A stretch of 22,612 bases of DNA from Protostelium mycophagum (taxonomy: Eukaryota > Evosea > Variosea > Protosteliida > Protosteliaceae), in assembly GCA_002081555.1 (NCBI GenBank), contig MZNV01001393.1:1-22612 (forward strand), read 5' to 3'. The translations under genes were made by a program, and so were the position numbers. Positions 7,770-18,069 of the stretch are shown here, one piece after another. A model generated the notes under the pieces. It worked only from the letters and a program-made list of their open reading frames with translations. It ran no database searches and was not told where the DNA came from. Position 1 is the stretch's first letter; every line of letters begins with the position of its first letter.

Positions 7770-10700
7770 ATGTCCATCCTTGAATCTTTTACCACTTACC
7801 TTGGTGTCTCTCAGAGTCAATTGGCCGAGATGAGAACTGAGGAACGCCAGCGAGCACAAAGAAGAGCCGTTTTCCCACAGGCACCCAATTTGAACAGAGA
7901 ACAATCTTCTGTGTGAGTTTAGCTGTGATCTTTGTTGATCACCTGATGACGTCATACTGACATATCCAAGATCTCTTCTGAAAGCCGCCTTACCGCCCAC
8001 TGCCTACGCCGAGACCCGAAAGACAGAAACAAAAGAAGCCATAAAAGAGAAGGCAGATCTATTTGAACAAAAAGCAGATCAGAAGGTCGATCAAGCAAAA
8101 GAAAAGCTCGAAGACGCCAAAGACGCCACAAAGGAGGCCGCTTCCTCCATCTCAGATAAAATCTCAGAGCTTGCACACAATTACGCCTCTGATGACACCA
8201 TAAAGAAGGCTAATGAGCTCGCTTCAACCGCCACTTCTCAAATATCAGCTCTCCTTGATACCACCAAAGGAAAGGTAATTAAATTCTATTCTTCCCTCTC
8301 ACTTTTTTTCGTCAAAATAAAATTTTTTAGGTGTCAGAATTGGTTGGAGAAGAGAACATAAACAAGGTCACCAGCACTGCAAGTTCTTACAAAGAAGTCG
8401 CAGAAAAGAAGGCACAAGAATTGGGCCTCAAAGAATCTCTCGCTGCTTTTGCCGCCACCGCCGTTGTGAAGGTAGATACATTTTAATATATATTTGGAAA
8501 GATTCTGATGAAGGCAGACTGCAGAGTTGGTTGAGACAACAAAAGCAAAGACCAACCAGTTATTGGCAGCTAACGATGGTGCTCTCCAGCATAAGCTGGA
8601 TGATGCCAAAGTGGCAGCACAAGCAAAGGCCGATGAGCTGAAGGATGCCGCAGCTCAGAAAGCCAAAGAATACAAAGACCAAGCTCAAGAGAAAGGAAAA
8701 GAGATCTTAGAAAATGCCACAGAGAAGGGAAAAGAAGCTCTCGGTCTCGCTCAACAAAAGACAAACGAAGCCAAGGATGCCGCACAAGCTAAAGGACAAG
8801 AGCTGAAGGACAAGGCTGAGGATGCCAAGGACCAAGCTAAAAGCAAGGCTAACGAGCTGAAGGGCAAGGCCGAACAAAAGGTAGCTGATGCCAAGGATGC
8901 TGTACAGCAGAAGGGACAAGAGTTGAAGAACAAGGCTGAGGATGCTAAGGACCAAGCCAAGAGCAAGGCTAACGAGCTGAAGGGCAAGGCCGAACAGAAG
9001 GCATCAGACGCTAAGGATGCTGTTCAATCAAAGGGACAAGAGCTGAAGGAGAAGGCATCAGACGCTAAGAACGCAGCCAAAGGAAAGGCCCAAGAGTTGT
9101 CAGAAAAGGTAGACCCCGAGGAGATTGCCAAAAGCGAAGGATTGATCTCATCAAAGAAGGACAAGTTGAAGGCAGCAGCAACAGCAGCAGGATTATCTGT
9201 TGAGAAATTCAAAGAATTGGACCAGAAGGACGTACAATACCCAACAGAAAAGGGCGATAAATTCTTAAAAGAGAAGAGAGAGGAGAGACTGAGCAAGAGC
9301 GATAAGCTCCGCAAGGAAAGCTTCGATACTTCACCCGACGCTATTGCCGAGGCAGAGAGATACGCACACGAGAAGAAGAAGGAAGCGAAGCACGCTGTTG
9401 GTGAAGCCCAAGAACAAGCCAAGCAGAAGGTAGACCATGTCAAGGAAAGATTACAACAGACCGGCGAGCAAGCGAAGAACAAGGCATCAGATGCTAAAGA
9501 TCAAGTCAAGGACAAGGCAAGCGAGCTGAAGGGCAAGGCCGAAGAGAAGGGACAAGAGCTGAAGAACAAGGCTTCTGACGCTAAGGGCCAAGCCAAGGAC
9601 AAGGCTAACGAGCTGAAGGGCAAGGCTGAACAGAAGGTGTCAGATGCCAAGGACGCAGCTGAGTCCAAGGGACAAGAACTGAAGGAAAAGGCATCAAGCG
9701 CAGCCCAACAAGCTAAGGACAAGGCCACAGATGCCAAGGACCAGGCTAAGGACAAGGCCAACGAGCTGAAGGGCAAGGCTGAACAGAAGGCAGCTGATGC
9801 CAAGGACGCAGCTCAATCCAAGGGACAAGAGCTGAAGAACAAGGCCGAAAACGCCAAGGATGCCGTACAACAGAAGGCATCCGATGCCAAGGACGCTGCT
9901 CAGTCCAAGGGACAAGAGTTGAAGGATAAGGCCGAACAAAAGAGTGAAGAGGTGAAGAACAAGGCTTCTGATGCCAAGGACGCCGCAAAACAGAAAGGAC
10001 AAGAGCTGAGGAACAAGGCTGAGGATGCCAAGGACCAAGCCAAGAGCAAGGCTAACGAGCTGAAGGGCAAGGCTGAACAGAAGGTATCAGACGCTAAGGA
10101 TGCTGCACAGCAGAAGGGACAGGACCTTAAGAGCAAGGCTGAGAATGTCAAGGACAAGGCTTCAGATGCTAAGGACGCAGCAGAGTCCAAGGGACAAGAA
10201 CTGAAGAGCAAAGCATCAGACGCTAAAGACGAAGCTAAAGGAAAGGTGAACGAGCTGAAGGGCAAGGCCGAAGAGAAGGGACAAGAACTGAAGAACAAGG
10301 CTTCTGATGCTAAGGACCAAGCAGAATCAAAGAAAGAGGAGCTGAAAGACAAGGCATCAGATGCTAAGGACCAAGCCAAAGGCAAGGCAAGCGAGCTGAA
10401 GGGCAAGGCAGAAGAGAAGGGACAGGATCTGAAGAACAAGGCTTCTGACGCTAAGGACCAGGCCAAGGACAAGGCCAACGAGCTGAAGGACAAGGCTGAG
10501 GAGAAGAGTGATGAGCTTCAAGAGCTTGCTGGCAGCGCCAAGGTAATCACTTGACGTAATTTACCCACAAGCTGACAAGTCTGTAGCGTGTTCTCCAAGC
10601 CAAATCGGAGGAAACCTTTGGCAAGGAAAACACAGAGAAGATGACATCAACACTGTACTCTGCCGGCATCGTAGCCTCTGCTGCAGCCAGTGGATTGTCC

Positions 10701-10954
10701 CAAAAGGCCGCTGATCTTGCCAATAGCGAAGGAGGACAGAAGGCCACACAACAACTGAAGACTTTGGCTCAAACATGGGGTCTCACTAAGTACCCAGAAT
10801 CACAAGAAGGCCTCAAGGCTCTTCTCAAGGCCAAGCAGGTAAGAGATATTCAACATAAACTTCGTTCTTACATTTGTAGGTGCAAGCTTCTCAACTGGAC
10901 AATGAGATCACCAAAATCAAATCTCGTCTTGCCAAGCTTGAGCAGAGCAACTGA
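7770..10954 (+). CDS. LEA group 3-like amphipathic repeat protein
   Basis: A very hydrophilic K/A/E/D/Q-rich protein built from 11-residue amphipathic repeats (KAEDAKDQAKS, KANELKGKAEQ, KASDAKDAAQS), as in LEA group 3 proteins that protect membranes and proteins during drying. Exons from ATG 7770: 7770-7912, 7971-8274, 8331-8471, 8518-10542, 10587-10838 and 10880-10954 (979 aa). Regions: a unique head (MSILESFTTYLGVSQSQLAE, then ADLFEQKADQKVDQAKEKLE); repeats at about 200-390; a non-repeat insert at about 393-497 (VDPEEIAKSEGLIS...YPTEKGDKFLKEKREERL...FDTSPDAIAEAERYAHE); repeats at about 498-865; a unique tail (STLYSAGIVASAAASGLSQ, TWGLTKYPESQEGL). Codons in the repeats are uniform (GAG CTG AAG GGC AAG), which suggests high expression. 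An in-frame upstream exon (7533-7647, intron 7648-7734) could add 50 residues (MPRANAESSHVTSS). No signal peptide or membrane segment is visible. The exact role is inference. Confidence 0.85.
7946..7955. promoter_or_regulatory. CRE-like palindrome ATGACGTCAT in a LEA-gene intron
   Basis: A perfect 10-bp palindrome around the bZIP (CREB/ATF) core TGACGTCA, in the intron at 7913-7970. The other exact TGACGTCA I found overlaps the phosphatidylserine synthase start. Function is untested. Confidence 0.3.
8812..10500 (+). repeat. 33-bp / 120-bp nested coding repeat
   Basis: Within the big LEA exon the DNA repeats at two scales. The 33-bp (11-residue) unit is grouped into a 120-bp higher-order block, for example AAGGCTGAGGATGC at 8812 and again at 8932, with a close relative near 10014. 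Nucleotide identity between blocks is high even at third codon positions, which points to recent duplication or gene conversion rather than selection on protein alone. Confidence 0.75.
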
Positions 10955-10976
10955 AGATGCAGATAAATGACCTACA

Positions 10977-13475
10977 TTATGATGATTTATTTATACTCTG
11001 CTCGATGAGGGGAATATAAGCAGGTGACATGTGTGTTCCATCCATTATATACTTGGGATTTAGCATCGTCCCACTTTCATCCAATAATTCGTCAAAGAAG
11101 TCGAGAAATCTTTAATATTGAGCCACACGATAACAAAGATGTTCTTACATGAGGGATCCTGTCTCCAAAGTTCTCTTCTTGAGCTGAGCATTGAATAACT
11201 GCTTCTGTGAGAAGACAAAAGTTACGTTCATTCTCTCTCACTTTGACAAGGTCTCTTGTTTCATTCAGGACTGGTGCAACTGGGTGTACAAAGATCTTGA
11301 ATTGCCTATCCTTTTGAATCTGCAATAAGACCCCGATGTAAATGTCCACGGTGTGATTGATCCCTTCTTGCAGAGACTACAATGTCAGCTGGTGGTTTTG
11401 AACATCTCATTCCAACCACCTCGTATTTTAATTTCTCTACGGCGACGAATAAACCCTCTCTACAATCAATTTCGCCAAAAAGAAATATGACCTGCTTCAT
11501 GATTATTATCTTTTGTAACAATAGACTGACCTCGCTGCCATTGGGTGCACTTTTGAGCACATTATAGAAGTTATATTTCGGATAGAAGTGGGACTCAGGC
11601 CTTAAATGCCAGCATTTTGTACCCGTGGCCAAGAGAGGGACAATAACCCTCTTCTCTCCTCTATATTCTATCGTGTGCCATGCTGCTGACATTGAATGAC
11701 TATCACCCGCGATATATAATGGTCTCATGTCTGTGTTGAATGTTGCCTCTTGATATGACATTACGTCTCTGATAGACAAAAAATAGGCGTGTTCATTGCG
11801 TATAGAGGTTGTGTGCAGAGCTCGCTCTCCCTTTGCCTTCTCTGCATAAGATTCAGTTTCAAAATGAGTATCTAGCTCTATTATACTTACGCAATAGATA
11901 GATGAGTGGTGGAATCATGCACAGAGAGCCAGCATTATAGATTAATTTGACCATGGTGAATAATAAGGCGAGTAGATCAAGCTCTTCTTCTGTTAATATC
12001 TTCTCTTTCAACTCTTCAAATTCTTTGGCGGACCTCCCTTGCATGATCTTCACATTCATCAATTTACTGAATAATGACATGTCTCACTCTATTAGATTCC
12101 TCTTTCTTTGTGATGTTTTTTATGCCATCGACGACTTGTGTGATGAGACCACACCGAAGTCCTGCTACAGATACATCCGGGTACTTTTCACAGAATTGTA
12201 CAATACTCAAATAGGCTTCATTTGGTCTATTCAAAACCTTGACATGTTATTGATGCAATAATGATAATATGATAATATTATATAATGATCATTATATCAT
12301 ATTATGATCACCTCCAAATTATGTACATAAGATAACCGATAGCCGATGTTTCTCTCTTCTAATTGGATGCACTTCTGGTATAATTTACCCGCTTCTTCAA
12401 TGGCTGAACTCACATAAATGAAAGTAATATGCGATAATCACTCACCGCCCTCGTTCTTCAATATGGTGGCAAGAAATGCATAAGCGGCAGCTGTACCTTG
12501 ACCAGTTGGTAGCTCTTTATATATCCAATCTAATGATTGTGGTGTATTACGCACTATCTCCCCCATCATTTTTTTAGCAGGATCACCATCTACATTATCA
12601 GTAATTATTGATAAGGTAATATATACCCTGGTTTATGACAATCACTTTAAGAAGAACTCGCATCGCATCCCTCTTTCTCCCCTCTAAATATAATATCTAA
12701 TCAATTCAGTCTTTATACAAAGAAAGATTAGAACCTGAGCAAAGTCGAACAATACATCCGCGTCCTCAGGATATTCTTGGAATAACTTCTGCACAATAGC
12801 AGCACCAAGTGGCTTCTGTGTAGTTTTGTACATTGATTTTCCGAGTAGCAACTGTACACGTTCAGTTCATATACTTTTTTATACTCTCACTTGTATATTT
12901 TTTAAGGTCTGGCCATCAACTTTTCCCTCTGCAAGTCTAAGGGCTTCACTGGTACTTTTCACTGCCTCGGTGTAGTTACCCAATTCGTACTGAGCATTTC
13001 CGAGACTATTATATTCGTTAGACGAACACAAGGATATTCTATAATTACCCTGATAAAAATTGGTGCATTGTTGGGTGATGTTTCACACCTAATTTGAAAT
13101 AATTGATGGCCTCCTTGTGCTTACCCACAAATGAATATATTTCTCCTGGGGTAACGTTAGATGAATGCAGCAATTTCCATTATTACCAAGATGATGTAAG
13201 CTGTTCATCTCTGAGGGTACATGTTGCAAAATCTGTTTATATATCTCGACAGCAGTCTATTGTATTGAGAATTAATTCGAATATGAAACGGCAGATACTT
13301 TGAGTTGACCTGATTGTGCGCATTGTCCTGCTTGTTCAATATAGGACTTCAAAATCTCCACGATTTTCAGGGTATTCATTTGAGAGATCTGATTTATCTA
13401 TTGAAGTTAGGATGATGCAGTTGTCTCATCATATACCTCTTCTTTTGTTGGTAATTTGACGCCTCCCGATTTCAT
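10977..13475 (-). CDS. TPR protein with C-terminal SGNH/GDSL-type hydrolase domain
   Basis: Sixteen exons (minus strand): 13475-13437, 13397-13299, 13256-13187, 13145-13049, 13005-12891, 12851-12735, 12681-12627, 12589-12446, 12403-12312, 12237-12153, 12082-11891, 11841-11531, 11491-11420, 11376-11242, 11204-11149 and 11109-10977 (603 aa). The N-terminal half has TPR-type helix pairs (LGEIYSFVGKHKEAINYFKL, LGNAQYELGNYTEAVKSTSE, EEAGKLYQKCIQLE). The C-terminal domain has YIAGDSHSMS (Ser416, block I), KCWHLRPESHFYPKYNF, FLFGEIDCREGL (about 475-486), VAPVLNETRDL and DGTHMSPAYI (Asp583, His586, block V). The Ser and Asp/His positions suit an SGNH esterase or acyl/acetyl hydrolase; the substrate is unknown. 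The junction 12153/12082 is the least certain. It has no signal peptide, so it is probably cytosolic. Its stop lies 22 bp from the LEA stop and its start 104 bp from ESF1. Confidence 0.82.
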
Positions 13476-13579
13476 CTCGATAATTCTGTGATGTGAATCT
13501 GCGACAAGATGAATGAAATGGCTCAAACGATTGTACCGATTTGATCACAGAAAATCTTCGGAAGAAAAAAGGCGACACC
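13476..13579. promoter_or_regulatory. Divergent promoter region, TPR-SGNH / ESF1
   Basis: 104 bp lie between two head-to-head start codons. No obvious TATA box is seen. The ESF1 start has an A-rich lead (GGCGACACCATGAG). Confidence 0.45.
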
Positions 13580-16500
13580 ATGAGCAGCAGTGAGTAGAAA
13601 GCACATTACCTCATTTCTCATATATTTAGGGAGTGATGCAGCAGCGTTAAAAGATCCTCGCTTTAGAGACAGAGTATGACTTCTTCATCGACATCACATG
13701 TAATGTCACAGTTTCTGACCTTAATAGGTGACAAAGGACCCCAGATTCAAAAGTGTCACTGAAAAATCACAACCTAAATTGGATCCCAGATTCAGCAAAG
13801 TGAACACCAAAGATTTTCAGAGGCTGACAAGTGAGGCCCTCCTTATCTCAATCTCCAATCTTAATCATACACAGCATCAAAAGTGGATGCCAGAGGAAGG
13901 AAAGTAGATCTTGAAGAAGAGGAGGAGGAAGAACCTGAGAAACCAAAGAAAAACCCACAAAAGCCACAAAAGCCAGCAAAGGAAGAACCAAACAGTAAAT
14001 CCACAGGAAAACTCAAGAAAAAGCAAGAGGAAGAGGAAGAGGAAGTTTCTGATCAATCTGAGCCAGAGATTGTGCAGAGGAAACCAAAGAAGGTGACGAA
14101 ATGATGACAATGAAAATAATAATATTCTCAGATTCAGAAAGAAAACTTCCCAATCAAATTGAACACAGCCAATGTATCAGATTCAGAATCAGACACAGAG
14201 ATGGAGAAATATAACCACTTGGTCGTCTTTACCTCTGAAGAAGAGTCCAGTGACGATCAACAAGAAGAGGATCAACAAGAAGAGGATGAAGAACAAGAAG
14301 AAGAGGATGTAAATCCTGAGATGTTAGCAGAGATTGAACAAGAGGAGGTATATAGATATGATATATATAGATATGATATATATAGATATGATATATATAG
14401 ATATAATATATATAGATATGATATATATAGATATGATATAATATGTGCCTGAATAATGTAGGTTGAGATGGGAGAGGCATGCAGGAGAATAGCTGTACAG
14501 AATATTGATTGGTCTACAATCAGGGTATCTTATTATTCTAAATTAATATTCATTAAGATAACATCAAGTAGGCTGTTGACATATTTGTATTGTTCCAATC
14601 ATTTGTTCCACAAGGAGGAGTGGTTAAATCAGTAACTGTATATCCATCTGATTATGGAAGAGAAGCTATTAAGAAGGTATATAGATATAATATATATAGA
14701 TATAATATATAATGACTAATGACTATTTAGGAGGAGGAAGAGGGCCCACAATTCAATAGATCAGATGATGATGATGAAGAATCACAATCAGACTCAGAGT
14801 CTTCTGATTCTGAAGACGAGATGCACAAATCGGTGAATATGCATGTTGTAGATCAAGTTATTTATTATCAATAGGAACACGAGAGGAAACTATTGCGCTA
14901 TGAAGCTGACCGTCTCAAATGGTATTTCGCTGTTGTAGATTGCGATTCTGTGGCCACATCAAAGGTACTATATGATCATTTGGACGGAATGGAAATGGAG
15001 GATACACATAACTTTCTCGATCTGAGGTTTGCATAATTATTTAATACAATCATATTCATTTTGTTGCACAAAGGAATAAAGCAGTAAAATATATCACAAA
15101 GACGAAAGTGAATATTGGTTAGATATGTTCCTGATGAGATATCATTCAAGGGAAGGGAAGTGAGAGATCAATGCGATTCAGCACCTCAAGACTACAACGT
15201 GCCATCACGAAAGAATGTGGTGAGTATATATTTAGGGTATAATCACAATGAATGCGAATGTGTTGTACAGGTGATGAGCGGAACAAATATGAAGACATCT
15301 TGGGATGCGGATGATGATAATAGAAAAATTTTGCGTAAACCTACCAGAAAAGACGTGAGTTGTCCATAGAATGATATATATAGAAGAATATCGTTTTGAC
15401 TGGTTGTAGATGGAGTTAGATGACTACAAGACGTATGTCGCGTCAGATTCAGACTCAGATTCAGATGGACCAAGTAGGGAAGATTTACAGAAGAGAGCAG
15501 AGGAATTTAGGAGCAAGTTGGGTCTGATAAGCAAGGGTTTCCAGGTGCACTCTTGAATATCATTGTGATCTGACAAAATACAGGAAGAGCCTGATCAAGA
15601 ATTAGAGGTCACCTTCTCAGCGGGATTATCGGAACCTTTAGAGAAGTTAGTTCAAGAGAAGAGGGCAGCCTCTGGTCATGACGAGACTCTCTTTGAAAAG
15701 TGAATATTCTTCATTCGCGTTCGTCTGTTTACAAATGATAGGTTTTTGAGAAGGAGAGCAGAGAGAAAGCAGGAAGCAAAGGCAGCTAAAAAAAATAAGA
15801 ATGCTGCAGGTGGGATTTATTGATCTGCAAATAGACATTAATGATGACAGCTGCTGATGAACACTCTGGTGATGAATACCAGAAGAGCGAGGATGAGGAA
15901 AGTGAAGAAGAGGATGAAGAAGACGAGGACAGCAAAAAAAAGAGGAGAGAGAATCTCGAGTTATTAGTCATGAAAGAAGCAGATCAGGTGCACAATCCCA
16001 ACATCTCAATAATAACCATTCTACAGGATTCAGAGAAGAAGGGCAAGAATTTCAAGCTGAAAACACTTATTGCAGAACATTCTGGCTCCAATAGACAAAA
16101 GAAAATGCTCGCAGAGAAGGGTCATGTGCAGGACAATTTCCAGGTCATACATTTATATATTTATTCTCTATTCCATATTTCTGAGTAAAAAACAGGTGGA
16201 CCTGCAAAGTGATCGATTCAAGCGAATTTTAGAAGATCCAAACTTTTCTATTGATCCCACAGATAGAAAGTAAGATTATATTAATTGATATATACAATAT
16301 GATATAATATAAAACCATTATTGAATGATAATAGTTTCAAGAACACAAGAAACACTCAAGTGATCATGAAGGAGAGAGTAAAGAAGAGAAATGAGATGAT
16401 GGTGAGACTAAAGACATTAAAACAAATAATACATTTATTTACATATTTTCAGACACAAGATATTCTGGACCAGCCCGAGAAGAAGGAGGAGAGAAGTGTC

Positions 16501-16749
16501 AGCTCACTTATTTCTGCGGTAAGTGGAAAGAATTATTGCATTAGAGTGACCCAATTGTAGATGAAGAAAACAGCGGGCAAGGGAGTTGTAGAACCAAAGA
16601 AGACTGTTGTAGACACAAAGAAGGCTGTGGACACAAAGCCACCCGTCACTCTGTCAAAAGTAAGCAAGAAGAGACCAGCTGAGGAAAGCGAAAAAGCTGC
16701 AAAGAAGCCCAAAATAGACAGCCAGAAGATGCTGAAAAAGTGGAAATAA
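13580..16749 (+). CDS. ESF1: ESF1 homologue, nucleolar pre-rRNA processing factor
   Basis: ESF1 works in the nucleolus in early 18S rRNA processing (small-subunit processome). Twenty exons: 13580-13589, 13630-13673, 13728-13830, 13875-14092, 14132-14347, 14462-14524, 14572-14676, 14731-14832, 14875-15026, 15123-15219, 15271-15354, 15410-15544, 15584-15699, 15742-15809, 15851-15987, 16027-16143, 16196-16269, 16335-16401, 16453-16518 and 16561-16749 (720 aa, near the family length). Signatures: DPRFRDRVTKDPRF and KLDPRFSKV at the N-terminus, VDARGRKV, acidic Glu/Asp/Ser tracts, RRIAVQNIDWSTIRAVDIF...GGVVKSVTVYPSDYG, KWYFAVVDCDSVATSKVLYD...FLDLRYVPDEISF, and a NUC153-type segment (VDLQSDRFKRILEDPNFSID, then PTDRNFKNT). 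The tail is Lys-rich (KKRPAEESEKAAKKPKID). Several exons lie under 80 nt. Exon 1 is only 10 coding nt. Its stop is 11 bp from the BTB-TLDc stop. Confidence 0.92.
14348..14461 (+). repeat. ESF1 intron with a 15-bp tandem array
   Basis: About six near-perfect copies of a 15-bp unit (ATATATAGATATGAT) fill positions 14348-14440 of this 114-nt intron. The intron at 14677-14730 of the same gene carries one to two copies of the same unit (TATAGATATAATATA). Related AT-rich sequence is near 16285. This looks like local microsatellite spread among introns of one gene. Confidence 0.8.
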
Positions 16750-16760
16750 AGAGGATCGAT

Positions 16761-17889
16761 TTATACAACAGAATAAACTTCCCATTCCTTAGTATAGAAT
16801 TCACTGTCTCCAGTGAACGTGTTCACTCCTCTCCGCGTACTGTCCACAAAACTCGTCGGAAATTTGAGGTAATTCTTCCTACTCAAATTAAAAGAGACAT
16901 ATATAACATATATATAATATATATATAGAATAAATATCTTTACCTGGTATTCGATAAATCGTATATTTCAACGTCATCTTTTCCAAATGTTGGTCCGAAT
17001 TCCAAATTTCCAAGCAAAACTTCTTCACAATCGGGAGCGCAGAAATATTGTGTGGGTGGTAATGCATGAGGGTTCGTGAGAGTGAATACAAAGGTGCTGT
17101 CTGGTGACCCGTAGAACTTTAATTTGGTGTTCCAAGAATGCCCAGCGTAACCACCGAATAACCAGCCTTGTGTTGACTCGATCACTGTCAAGGTGGGACC
17201 CTTTAATAAATTGAGTATGTGCAATGATCATCATCACTCACCCTGTTATCACAAAAATCGTGGAAGCGGCTTGCGTCAAAATCATAATCTGAGGCTCTAA
17301 ATAGAAGCTGGCCAATCTTCTTTCCACCACCGATCCATTGTTCAATCACTTGTGTGTACTCCTCGCTCAAAAGAGTCCCCCTTGGACGAGGTAACTTTTT
17401 TCCCTCAGTACACAAACATTGTTGGTGTTTACCTGGTAGTAGTCTAACTCATTATAAAGACGAAGCTCCTCCTCAGTAGTGAGATTATGTACCCAAAGCT
17501 TTCCGGTTCTGAGATAGTCCAAGACGAGATCGAAGTACTTCGGATTTCTGTCAATGAAATAACAACCATCCTCTGGCTAACCAAGGTGAGTGAAATCGGC
17601 GTGTTAGATTTACCTCATAACGACCGCTGCACAGCAATCCGGTGAAGTATGTTTCTGTCAATCGCAAAAGAGTATCTTTAGACGTCTCGAACTTCGTGCC
17701 ACCAACATTGAGTATGACCCTAGCATTTGCTTTCTTTGCGTGAGCTTCCATATCCACGATGCGCCTCTTCCAATTCTCCTCTTTGAGATCCAGCTCTCTC
17801 ATCCTCTTTTCCATCTTTTTGGAAAGTGAAGCGTTCAATTCTGCAGATTTCTGAACGGCTGAGCTGAGGTCTTCTTGCATAGGATCCAT
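16761..17889 (-). CDS. BTB (KCTD-like) and TLDc domain protein
   Basis: Exons (minus strand): 17889-17614, 17576-17433, 17394-17242, 17200-16944 and 16878-16761 (315 aa). Residues about 13-55 form a charged coiled coil (SLSKKMEKRMRELDLKEENW). A T1/KCTD-type BTB domain follows (about 57-128: RVILNVGGTKFETSKDTLLR, YFTGLLCSGRYE, FIDRNPKYFDLVLDYLRTG). Then comes a TLDc domain (about 140-315: LLFRASDYDFDASRFHDFCD, TLTVIESTQGWLFGGYAGHS, FVFTLTNPHALPPTQYF). KCTD-type BTB domains commonly form oligomers and recruit cullin-3. TLDc proteins are tied to oxidative-stress defence and V-ATPase regulation. The combined role here is inference. I chose ATG 17889 over 17928 because a TATAAAA lies at 17949-17943, too close for 17928 to be downstream of a normal start site. 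Confidence 0.87.
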
Positions 17890-17942
17890 TTTTGTGTAAA
17901 AGTGTCGGTTTCGATCCTTTCGTTCCATTCAAGGAACGAAGG

Positions 17943-17949
17943 TTTTATA
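17943..17949 (-). promoter_or_regulatory. TATA box of the BTB-TLDc gene
   Basis: TATAAAA on the minus strand, 54 nt upstream of the ATG at 17889. A start site 25-30 nt downstream would fall near 17917, leaving a short leader. Confidence 0.45.
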
Positions 17950-18069
17950 AAAATGTGACTTCCAGGAACTCTTCCTCATCAGAGAAACACGCTAACCAAA
18001 TTCGATTCTTTTATTTCTATCGACTTATGTGTTGGATGCCACGACGTCAGATTGTCGCAGCTCCTCGAG

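Noticed and set aside
9024-10493. Long minus-strand open frames opposite the LEA repeats (152 and 197 codons)
   Set aside because: They are Ser/Leu/Phe-rich mirror images of the Lys/Glu/Ala repeat codons and carry no independent domain signal.
11382-11567. Plus-strand open frame opposite the SGNH domain
   Set aside because: It is a shadow of exons 13 and 14 of the minus-strand gene, with no family match.
13021-13040. Second U12-like site (ATATCCTT on the minus strand) in the TPR gene
   Set aside because: It lies inside a normal GT-AG intron (13048-13006) with CTAAC, and the flanking exons join in phase without it. It is a chance match.
13580-16749. First thought: TFIIF alpha (RAP74), from the acidic and Lys-rich tracts
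   Set aside because: The DPRF repeats at the N-terminus, the IDWSTIR/VVDCDS/LRYVPDEISF core and the NUC153-type segment are ESF1, and the tail is not RAP74.
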